A DNA stretch of 64,000 bases, from the NCBI GenBank assembly GCA_943735955.1, contig OX030962.1, forward strand, positions 6,957,462 through 7,021,461, given 5' to 3'. Below are positions 45,601 to 57,600 of the stretch, piece after piece. Each line of letters begins with the position of its first letter. Position 1 is the first letter of the stretch. Under the pieces are notes generated by a model. The model worked only from the letters and a program-made list of their open reading frames with translations. It was not told the origin of the DNA and did not search any database. Source of the DNA: Piscicola geometra (Eukaryota > Annelida > Clitellata > Hirudinida > Piscicolidae). Position numbers and translations under genes: made by a program.

Positions 45601-48600
45601 CGTAGTGAGGGTGAGATGAGTGGGTCAGAATGGTGTTTTCATACGAGGTGTGCTTGAGGTGAGCTGATTGGTGAATGAAAGTGAACTAAGTTACAAAACC
45701 CATAAATAAAACAACCCCCATAAAAAAAACTATTACCACAAAAACAATCACCACAACAACCACTACCACCACAACAGCCACAGCAACAGCCACCACAACC
45801 ACTACACCATCCACCACCACAGGGCTTTTTTCGTCGATGCATCATGCAGGGCGTCAACCACAACTGCGTCGCCGACGAAAACTGTGACATCACTCCGTTC
45901 AGTCGTAACAGCTGTCAGTGGTGTCGCTTCAAAAAGTGCTTTGCTGTCGGCATGTCGAGAGAAGGTTGGCGAAAGGAGAATCGTTTATAATTACGTCATA
46001 TTAGTTTTGATATATTTAATTCATGTGTTTGGAGGGAGAGAGGGAGGGGTTGTGCTTGGTTTAAAGATAATGGAAAAGCACCGATATAAAGGGAGCGATG
46101 TATGTTTCAAAGAAAATTTGATTCATTTTAAATTCAGTTTGGCTGTTGTCTTTGAAGAGTTTTTGAGTGATTAGAAATTTTTTTCACACTCATTTGTATA
46201 TTTTCTGTTAATTAAAAAGCCATACAAATATTGCTATGTACCTATTTATAGTAAATCTAAAACATATAACTGCTATGAGGTCGACTTTGATCAGGCCTTT
46301 CAGGCCAAGTCTTCACATGCATTAGAAACATCAGTATAAACTGGTTTCGCTATGAGGCGTGTGGATGGCGACCTTTGAACCGGGCCCAAGGACGTTTAAT
46401 ACATTTTAAACCATTGGGCTCTTCGGAGTCTATTTTATTTCAGAGTTTTGATCATATTTTACTTTTCTATATTTCAGGCTCTGCTAGCTGCCATCATAAG
46501 GTTTATTTCCAGCGTTTCCATACAACAAAAATAACGCGTTTGTAACTCGACCTATTCACGTACCTGCCGTAAGCAGACATTATAGAAGGAATTACAAGAA
46601 CAATATGCCTAGCCTCTCCTCCTATGCACATCTGCCTTGTAGCGTATTTTATGCTTTCATTTATTTTTCAAAGCATAATTTAAACAGTATTCTCTGGCTA
46701 TGCCGGAATAATTTATGCATGAACTACTTTCAAATGTTGTTTTCGCAGCGTGGAGCTTCAAGCATACGCCATAATTTCAACTGCACTACGCCTGCATGCT
46801 CCCAGCAAAGGCTCGGGACCTTGGCAAGGAAACTAACCCTTATTCCTTCAATCGAGAACCTTTCTCTAATTTATGCAATGATTCATGCCCTGTGCTCTTC
46901 CATCTTGAATTTTTGTTTTAGATGCTTTCAGGAAGTTCGTCTTTCATTGCGCTCCTAACTCGTTTTGGTTTCAATGTTAACCTGCTGTTGTTTGCTGTTG
47001 TCTTTATACTTTGTCGTTTCTCTTAGTGTTGTTTATTTTATTTTATTATTTTCTTGTGTGTTTCTTTATAATTTCATCACTAGAAGTCTTTCCTTAGCAT
47101 TTATTGACTTGATTCTTCAAAATTACACATAGAGATAACTGCTGACGGTTTTGAATTTTTCTATGATCTTGAACCACCTGAAGAAGATGTTTTTTCTGTT
47201 CTTCATTGCGTGTCAAACTCGAGTTAAAATCCTGGACCAAGGCAACTCAACGATGAGGCAAGTCATCGACGACTTTCACGGATTCCGTATGACATTTGCT
47301 TTCTTGAGAGCCATTGGAATCGACTTGCAAGAGTTGATAGGGTATAATTAAGAGAATAATTAAGAGCAGGTGTTCATGAATGTGTGCTATTGTGCAGTTG
47401 GAATGACACAATAACTAAAAATAAACCGGCATTTACATAGTTAAGCTGTAAAATTTGTATTTGATCAGATAATCGATAAAAATAGTAAAATCGTGTTTTC
47501 AAGCGTGTTGCGCAATATCTAGGTATAATATTTTTGAAACAATATTTTGCATAGTGAGTTTTTATTTTACAAATCCAAAAATAATGGGTTGTACTAAAAA
47601 ATAGAAATTTAAAAATTCAAAATAGGAAACGAAACCAACCTAACATAAATATAAAATTGGGTGATCTCGTAGGCGGGAAAGAGTCAAGAATAAATTATAT
47701 ATATAAATTCTACTGTTGAAAGTTTTATTCGAATGATTTTTCAATTTGAAGATGAACAGCGTTAATAAGTCTTACTCAGAATTCATCCTTGAGATGGCAC
47801 AGGATGTCTGGCGCCGCTCTGAGCACCCACTCAGTCAGTCAGACTTGCAGAGTTGAAAATACGCAAATGTGAAATGGAGCACGTCTTTTTGAGATACGAG
47901 AGCAAGACGATCGGCAGAAAGATATATACGACTATTAATAATCTATCTTATTTCCTTCTTATCTGATCTATTTTAACGTTAAATCAAAAGACGTCGATTA
48001 TCTTCCTTTCTTCTTTTTATTAAAGTATTTTTGCGAATTTCTTAGTGGCTTATTTATGACATTTAACTTATCAAAAGCATCCTTTGGAAGTCGAATTGTT
48101 TCTCAATATTTACATAGTTTTGATGATTTCCAAATGACACTTGTATATTCCTTTGACGCAAGCAACCACTAAATAAATCGCTTTCCACCACTTCATACCA
48201 AATAAAAAGCACTCAACAGCCAAACTTTTCACACACAAATCTTTGGAGCACCAAAGCACTTATTCCACTCTCAAGGCGTCACTTGCACTCACCACAGCGT
48301 CCCGACTGGGCAGACGTCCGAAGAGGCTGAAGGAGGCGGCAGAGGCGAACAGAGTGGCCCAAAAGACGCTCGCTTCGAGCGCCATCGACTCGACGCAGAA
48401 CAAACTGCTGCAGCAACCCTTGCAGCACAACTACAACAACCAACATAACCCGTCGTTTTCTCTCTCAGAACTTCAGGTGGTGGTTGTCGATGGATTGATG
48501 GATGAATGGTACTTATTTTACTTGAATTGTAAGCTTTTATTGGTTATTGGGTGAGAAAATCACTTGGTAATTATTTCGTTTTTTGATCATTTTAGTCATG

Positions 48601-51600
48601 TTATTTTATTTTATTCATAATTTTGTTTTAAAATCTATTTCCATCAAGGACTTTTGTGGGTCATCAAAACAACCAATTTGAATACTTTTTCAAGGCTGGA
48701 TTTAAAAAAATTCTAGACCTCTACGCTGAGTACATAAAAATTATCATTTTGCGCTCAATGCTAAATTTTTAATAATTTTTAAACGGTTTATGAAATTTAA
48801 TTTGTAAAAAATTGATAGGAAATATATTTTTCAATACACACACATTTGACAGGAATTTCTTACTGAGCTGTTTGATCAAGATATCGTTCTAATGTATTTG
48901 AAAGTAGCTGCACAAACATACATTCTTGGAATGCTCGTGAGATTTTAGGCGTATTTAATACACTTTATACAATACGAGGCCGCTGAACACAGTGAATATC
49001 ATGCATTTTGTGAGATATTGTATTCAATGAAAATGGAATTGAGTTTCATAAAAGAAATTCTAAAGTTTTTTTGCTTTTTTTTATTTTGCTAGCTTTGAAA
49101 ATATTCTTTTTCGGTGAATAGTGTGTTTTTTAAATAACAATAAGTTTAGATTTTTGTTTTATTGTCTGGGCCAAATTTATGTAATTTATACAATCGAAAG
49201 CCCTTGTTCAAACACATAATTCACATAAATTTCGTTTTTTATGTATTTATTCTGACATTTATAATTTTCATTCATGAGATGCAATATATAAAAGTAATTT
49301 GAAAGTCCTTCTTTAATCCTATTCAGAATACCTAAAATTTAAGTTTTTCCGAAAATAAAATTATTAAATGTTAATCAGACAGTGTGAATAATCATAAAAT
49401 CTATAATATTCTCGACGCAGGGATTCGTGTATTCTCTAGGTGACCAATCCGTCTCAAACACTCCAGCCTTCCACTTTTCTCCGCAGGGAGACAGCAAGTT
49501 CCTTCAGCAGTCAGCCATCAAATCTCCATCTTCTTCGTTGTCTTCTCTTGCTTCTGCCTCTGTCTCCATCGCTCCACCCTTGCTCTCCGTCTTCTCAAAC
49601 CCCTCCTCGAAAGCGACCATCATCGTCAAGCAGGAGTTTCCCTTTTATAGCTCACCCACCAATGCTTCGTCCATGCAAGCCTCCTTCCCTCCATCCACCC
49701 TTTCCAACTTCATCATCACCGAATCACTGCACCAACCACCTCAACAACTGACACAAAAGTCTCCACAACAACAGCAACAACAACAACAGCAACAAGCACA
49801 ACCTCCATCACCTCAAGAGCAGACTCCGTCGCCCTGTTGCCACCTCATCAAAGACGCCATCGGCTACATCGACCGCACCGGGAGAGTCATCATGAACTCC
49901 TTCCATTGCAACGACCACCCTAACAACAACAACAACAGCAACAACAACAACAACAACATCAACAGTAGTAGAAATCCCTTCATCAACAACTTCGCCAACA
50001 ACAACAAAAACTCCGACGTACAAAGTGCCCCGTTCTCTCCCTCCTCCTCCTCCTCTTCCTCGCACCAGGCGTGGCCCAACAACAGCAACAACAGCAACAA
50101 CCACAGCAACAGCAACCACCACGGCTCGACCGAGGAGAACTCCGACGAGATGCTCTTCCGTCGTCTCGACGAGGAGCGACGACTCTACGCCATGACGCAC
50201 AACCGAAAAACTCTATGGCAGTACGACGCGGCCAATAAAAATAACCTATGTAACATTAATAATAATAACAATAAAACATCTTTCATTAACAACAGCCACA
50301 ACAGCAACAATACTACAAGTAGTGGTAACAGTAGTTTCAGTTGCGCTAGTAACCACACTAGCAACCATATGATCAACAACAACAGTTACAACAACAGTTA
50401 CAACAACGGCAACGCTGACCAGGCCGCCTCGAAGAAGATGCCTTCGGTGGCTTACATGACCTCCAGCGCTCCCTTCACCATCAACGCGCCCATCAACACT
50501 TCGCACTTTGACTGGAAAAACAAGTTGCATCCCAACGACTCCAACATCAACTTCCACAACTTCAACAACAACCTCAACAATGAGTCCACCGCCAATCAAG
50601 CAACATTCGGCAAAGACATCAAAGTAGACGCCAAACCTCCGAAGCTGCTCTTCAACACACCCATCACCAGCAACAGCAACAACAGCCACAATGACAACAA
50701 CAACAACAACAACAGCCACCACAACAATGACAAGGGAACACCGATGAGTCTGGACGAGGCATGCCTCAAGGGAGCGGAGAAGGCGCCATCGGATGACGGG
50801 GGAGACACTGAACAGTACGACTGTCCGAGTCCCTTCCTCAAATCCTACGACGACATCCTGCCTTCCAACTTCTACTCCAGTCCTAGCTTCCTCATGCAGG
50901 TGTGAATGCGAATGGTGGATTGCTATTGCGCTAGTGTTGAAGTTGGTGAGTTACTCATGGCCATCACTTTTACTTGGATTTTCATTAAAAATATTAATAT
51001 TGATCTAATTATTTACAATATAATATATCATCACCATCATCATTATCATCACCACCACACACTCGATAAGGTGAACGAGAGCAAACAGACGCCAGACGAG
51101 AAGACGATGGAGCTGCTGCTGAAGCTGATTCCTGCGACCATCAGTTCGCACAACGAGACGTGCATCTACACCTCCGATAAGGTGAACAAGGCTTTCCAGG
51201 AGTACTATGAACAGCAAAAGGACAGGCCAGAGGTGGGTGTTGGGGGGTGGGTTTTGTGGAGGAGGGGGGGGGGGTGAGTAAGAGGGGGGAGAGAGAGGTG
51301 AGGATCAAGGGGTTGAAGATAAATGGAAGAATTGGAGGAAGGGAAGGATAGGGGAGGAGAATGGGTAGAAAAAGGCAGTTTTGTTCTTTTATTACAAAAA
51401 ACTATTGTACGCGAGCATGCTCAAGTTCGATCGTTTAAAAATATTTTAGTTATGTTTATTCTCTCGTTTGTGAGTTTTAAAAAATGAATCAATAAGTTAA
51501 AAACTACACATTCGGAGTTATCACCTAATCGATTTTTATCATCATCATAATCATGATCGCCAGATTGGTTTTCACGATAGCTTATTACCTCAGCATATTT

Positions 51601-54600
51601 TTAATGCTGTTTAAGATATCATTAAAAGCGTTTAAAGATTTTTATTGCAGTATCTTTAGAATTTAAGATAATCGCCTCTATTCAATTTCTAATAATTCCT
51701 CATTTAAAAGTAATTATCTTTAAATAATGAGTCAATTGTATTTTTTCCTTTTCTGGCAACAATTTATTTCCAAGCTATTTTTAGCCTCATCATAGTCTGC
51801 CTCAAAGCATCACTACAATGGAAGGCAGAATGTCCTATTCATCATGGTTATGATCATAGCGCAACATTTTTCTGCTTGTATTTACTTCTGTTATGACTTC
51901 AGCTTTATGTTGCTTATTACATTTTCCCCATAACCCACTTTTAAATACTAGAAAGTGACTTCTAAGCAAGCTTTTTAATTCTACCTTCATCTCCCATCTA
52001 TCACCTAGCCAATCCTCTCGCAACCACAAACACCTACTTGCCATCATCATCACCATCAATCTTCTAGCGAGTCATCACCCATCCAACAAAAACATCTTCA
52101 GACCAATCTCTAAGCAACCAACAACATCCCAACTATTATCTAAACTACCACTCCATCCTACCATTATTACTCCAATCCCCCCTCACCCCACCCTTCTAAC
52201 CAAACTACCATAACTATTCCAACCCCTTTCTTCCCCCCTTCCTTCCAACCAAACTACTACTACTACCACCACCAACTCGACCATCCCATTCATCTCCATC
52301 CCATCCAGCACTGGGACATGGATGAGATGAAGGAGAGGTTGATGATCGACGAGCCGCTGAAGTGGTGGGAGGAGTTTGTTGGCAAGATGGTGGTCGTGAT
52401 CAAGAGGGTGGTTGCATTCGGCAAAAGATTGCCAGGTGGGTGATGGGTGGGCAGTGGGGGGTGGAATGATGGTGGGGTGGGGAGTGATGGTGGGGTGTGG
52501 AGTGATGGTGGGGTGTGAAATGATGGTGGGGTGTGGAATGGTGGGGTGTGGAGTGATGGTGGGGTGTGGAGTGATGGTGGGGTGTGGAGTGATGGTGGGG
52601 TGTGGAATGATGGTGGGGTGGGGAGTGATGGTGGGGTGGGGAGTGATGGTGGGGTGTGGAGTGATGGTGGGGTGTGAAATGATGGTGGGGTGTGGAATGG
52701 TGGGGTGTGGAGTGATGGTGGGGTGTGGAGTGATGGTGGGGTGTGGAGTGATGGTGGGGTGTGGAATGATGGTGGGGTGTGGAGTGATGGTGGGGTGTGG
52801 AGTGATGGTGGGGAGTGGAGGGATGGTGGGGTGTGGAGTGATGGTGGGGTGTGGAATGGTGGGGTGTGGAGTGATGGTGGGGTGTGGAGTGATGGTGGGG
52901 TGTGGAGTGATGGTGGGGTGTGGAGTGATTGTGGGGTGTGGAATGATGGTGGGGTGTGGAGTGAAGGTAGGGTGTGGAGTGATGGTGGTGGTCGGCTATG
53001 AGATGGTTGTGGATTGTGATGGGTTATGGAGTGGTTATGGGTTGTGTTTGGTGGTGATGGCTGTGGGCTGGTGGGGTGTTGCTTTGTACGTTGTATGGCT
53101 CATATTACTTGTTTACCTGTTACTGAGCTCGGACTTTTAGAGTTCCTTAGTTGGAACTAATGGCATGGAAAATACTAACTCGTCTATATGGAAGTTTGGA
53201 GCTCTCTTCTCGCAGTGTTGTTCCAACCACTTGCACTTTATTTTTACCGTTTCTGCGCCTATCAATTCCCCAAGCCGTAAGCTCTCTCTAGTTTTTCAAA
53301 ATTAAAGACCATAAACGAGTATTTATTGTACTCCACCCCATGCATTCCAAATAAATGCTAATTCAACAAGTTCTTGCTTGTTTCTTGTAATTCCTTGTAT
53401 TTATTCATCTATAATGGCTTGTTTCAGCTTGATTTGAAAATAAATAAATAGTGTCTGTTTTTCTATATTTTTTCGTTTTTCATATTTTATATTTTTATAG
53501 GTTATTTTTATACTTTTTTCTAATTAAAGATAAAATATGCTTTCGCTCTAATTGCGTGCTCTTTTCAATTTGTGAATACCCCGAGTTCTCTTTGCCTTTG
53601 CGATGTTGTATTCTCCCGCCATTACTTCGTCTACTATTTATTCTTTTATTGTTTTAGTATGTTTTCACGAACTTATCTTTCCCGGTCATTGATTCAACGT
53701 TTGATGTGTCCCAAACTGCTACAAACTCATCTATCTCGTTCAGTCGTCACAAAAACTTGCGATAGTTCAGCATATGTGAGGCTCAATCTCCAAAGAAGCC
53801 GGTGCAAACAACATTTAAAATGCCCTGTTTTTGGCATATTAAACGAAACATTTTTCGTGGAGAAAACGGTTGATTGCCGCGTCTTTTATATGGAAAAAAG
53901 TAACTTTTGCATAGTCAGAGAGTAAATGTTTAGTTTTTGTACAGTTTTGCTTTACGATCTAACTTGACGATTTTTCCAACACTAAATCAGAAAAAACAAC
54001 AAGTGAAAATATATTTACCAACTCGAAGTAGAGAGTAAAAAGACTTGGAGGCAAATAGATGTTTCGGTATGTTACAATGTTACATGCAAGAATCCGCCAA
54101 AGTCTTCGCGTGCGTCTTATACATGGACAAATGCGAAGAACCCCGAAAATTAGTGATGTGAGAAAGTAGGTTTTCTTAAAAACCTTTTACTCATCATTTA
54201 TTGATAATTCTCATATCATCATGTTGATGCACATTGATCTGAAGGTTAATTATCATATTTTTATTTAAATATTAATATGCATTTTTTTCTGTGACGCCTT
54301 ACTTTTAAATGCATTTGCACCGAGCGGTACTCTGCGTAGTATAGTGGAGAAGAAGTCGGAGGCAGACAGCTTGCAGTCAGGAGGGGAATATTCTGATGAT
54401 GATGATTATCATAGTGATGATGATGGTGATGATGGCGGTGGGGATGATGATGATGGTGATGATGATGATGATGGTGATGACGATGGTGGGGGTGGGGGTG
54501 GTGGTGGTGGTGATGATGATGGTGGTGGTGATGGTGGTGGTGAGGGTGGTGGTGGTGCTGATGGTGGTGGTGATGATGATGATGATGGTGGGATTGGTTA

Positions 54601-57600
54601 CATCACTGATATGATCGTGATGGTTCTAATGAAGCATCCAGCTGGATTCCAGCGCGTAGACAATATTTATATGCGCAAAAGTCATTATTGAAATGCAAAT
54701 ATTAGACGTGCAAAACACACACTCGAGAGCGTAAACGTAGCGTTGAAAATGCGTGAGTAAATGGCGACAATGCTTGCAAACAAACCAAAGAGATACCCTG
54801 GCTTTTTGCGTGCAAGTTATATTTCATACTCTTATTCTTCTTGCAAAAGTACTTAATTTTTGCATAATTTTTCAACTAGGCATTTTTTTGGTTTATGACA
54901 TTTTTTCATGTATTCTTTTTCTACTATTGCTTTCAAAGGCGTGTGATTACCATTATAGTTATCATGAAATTTTTATTTTCATTACTTTGCTTTTATGTTC
55001 CTTATTTTGGTGTCTCTCTTTAGGGAGCCTCATTAAATATCCCGGTACATCTACCTTTATCACTTCCACCATTAATGCATTTTTATTCTTTCCAGTTACA
55101 TTATTAAGAGCAAAATAAAAAAAAGTAAAATGAAAAACTGATTAGCACTTCAACTTAAAATGATAAGAAAGAAAATGTTTTCCACATTAAAGAAGAGTTT
55201 TTTAAAGCAACAAATCTAATTAAAAAGCTTTTTACTTATTTGAAAAAGTATTTTATATAAATAATATATTTTTACTTATCATTAGACTACTCACTTTCAA
55301 CTATTAAATTATCATTAATTTAACTAATTTTTAGTCATTAGCTTCATATTTTTAGCGAGTTCACATAGCTCATATTTCTTTCCTTCGTGCAGACCGTACG
55401 TTTGTTTCCTATCATTTATTCAGGCCTTTTTTTGCTTTCCAACCTTACTCAGAGTTTTTACAATTTTTTTTCTGTTTTAATTTTATCGTCTTTTTTTATC
55501 TTTTTTTCTAAATTAAGTCTGCGCTCTTCGGGTACACTTTTCGAAATTTCAATAAATTTGAATCTATTTAACATTCATAGAATTCTTAAAAAGAAAAAAT
55601 GGAATTGAAAAAAGTCTCAATTTATTGATTTCATTTCTTGCGCATGGTTTATTTTATTTAATGGCGTCCTGAACTCCCTTCTTTATTATTTATTCCAGTT
55701 TAGAGGTCGGACCGGGTACCCGATCTGATCGGGTACCCGCGGGTACCCGCGGGACTCCCGCGGGAACGGGAATGAAAATTAATTTCGGGACGGGAAAAGT
55801 CGGGAACCGGGAATAGGTTTTCGGGACGGGAACGGGAACGGGAATCAACATTCAAATCGGGAACGGGAAAAGACGGGAACGGGAATCAACTTTTAAATCG
55901 GGAACGGGAAAACGGGAATAACAGTTATTGGGATTGGATTCTTCAATGATTTTTCAGCAAACTTCCAAGTATGGAAATCTTTATTTCATCGATACTCCGT
56001 ACTTAAAATAAGTATTAAATGCAATGGAAAAGTATAACGAAGCCACTATTGCCAATATCTAAACCTCCAACACTACATTTGAAGTTGTTATGATGAGTCC
56101 AAAGATTAGGGAGATTAGAACAAATGGGTGATGATGAAAACTTTTCAGATGAAATCAAAATGGTCAGTTATATTATTTTAATTTTATAAATTAATACTTT
56201 GAATTTGAATGATTAATTTCCAAATGATTGCTCAGTTGATCATTTCGACAAAAGAAAAGATGCCATTGATCTTATTCGTATGACAGCATGTCTGTTGCAT
56301 CCCCAGTATGAAAGAATAATAGGAAAAAAGTTTGGGATAGAAGAGAAATAAATACCAAGACTTTCATTAGAAAAAATGTAATTTTTTACAGCCATACCAA
56401 GCTGCAGTGCCTTTGAGAAAAAAACAAATGATGGTTATTTAGACCTATTATGTTTGTTTTTATAATGTAAAAATTATAATAAAATTATTATACTATCAAA
56501 TTATACGAATGATTTTATATTTGCAGTTGTAGAGAATAAGAATGTTGTTAAAAAACATATTTCTAACATTATTGAAGAATTAGTAATAATGAACAAAGAA
56601 AAAAATTCAGAAGAGGATGAATTGAACAAATATTCTCAATTACGTCCCAAAAAAATTTAAAATTATAAAGATGTTTTATTTTATTGGAGTAAAATGAGCA
56701 ATTTTAAAATAGTACAAGAAGTAGCCAAAATTTTGTTTAGTGTATCTGCATGTTATATTCGCTGTGAACAGAATTTTTCAATATGTGGTCGTTTAACCTC
56801 AGACCCAAAATCATCTCATTTGAAAGCTGAAACTCTTAACGGTTTAACCCGTGTGAAAAGCAATAAAGACTTGATTGAATAACTCAAAAACAATACTTTC
56901 ATTTCAATAAATATTGAACTTTAAATCGTGTTTTTTTATTTCATTAAAAGAAATATTCTCTGACTTTCAAATAATAAATTTTAAGAAATTTTAGAACTAG
57001 CAAGTATGGGACCAGTAAAAACGGCAACGAAAATGAATAAAAAAACAAAAAGCTTTCGGGAACGAGTCGGGACGGGAAAAAAAATTTCGGGAACGGGACG
57101 GGAATCAAAATTCTGATGTCCCATCGGGAACGGGACGGGACGGGAAAAAAAATTTCGGGAACGGGACGGGACGGGAATCAAAATTCTGATGTCCCATCGG
57201 GAACGGGACGGGACGGGAAAAAAAATTTCGGGAACGGGACGGGACCGGGAATGAAAAATCGATCATGTCCGACCTCTATTCCAGTTTTACGGCGAGAATA
57301 AATAGGTCAAGGCTATCAAAATATCGCGATCTTTATTCACTTGCCTCTTCCAATTAGGTTGATTACTCCTAAAAGTATCGTCACCATTCACCATTTTTTA
57401 ACATTTCATTTTATTGAATTGCATTTTCACAAATATATTTCAAACATCTATAATTAAAACATCTGATGAAATTACTTATTGATCTGCCACTATGTGCGTC
57501 ACACCAAGGCTTGCAGGAAGCCTCAAGTTATGTTTTCTCGGCAGCTTCCATTCGGAGCGAGTCTCCACTCGGTACAATAGATAATCCTGCGGCAATCAAG

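Noticed and set aside
46605..46958. 117-codon ORF in receptor intron 2
   Set aside because: No recognisable motif, no exon continuity with the receptor and low expectation in AT-rich intron. Chance is the simplest explanation.
49808..50722. Minus-strand Val/Leu-rich frames opposite the receptor hinge
   Set aside because: Antisense shadows of AAC and CAG codon runs in the true + strand exon.
50906..51277. Separate 123-codon gene starting [14 protein letters not shown]
   Set aside because: Only the part after 51071 is real (receptor exon 5). The upstream part is intron ending in a CAT/CAC-rich tract.
52412..53140. 242-codon frame rich in MVGCGVMVG repeats
   Set aside because: It starts within receptor exon 6 in a shifted frame and runs through the 18-bp minisatellite.
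57116..57301. Gly/Thr/Arg/Asp-rich ORF near the end of the second hAT element
   Set aside because: It is a translation of the GGGAACGGGA subterminal repeats, not a protein gene.
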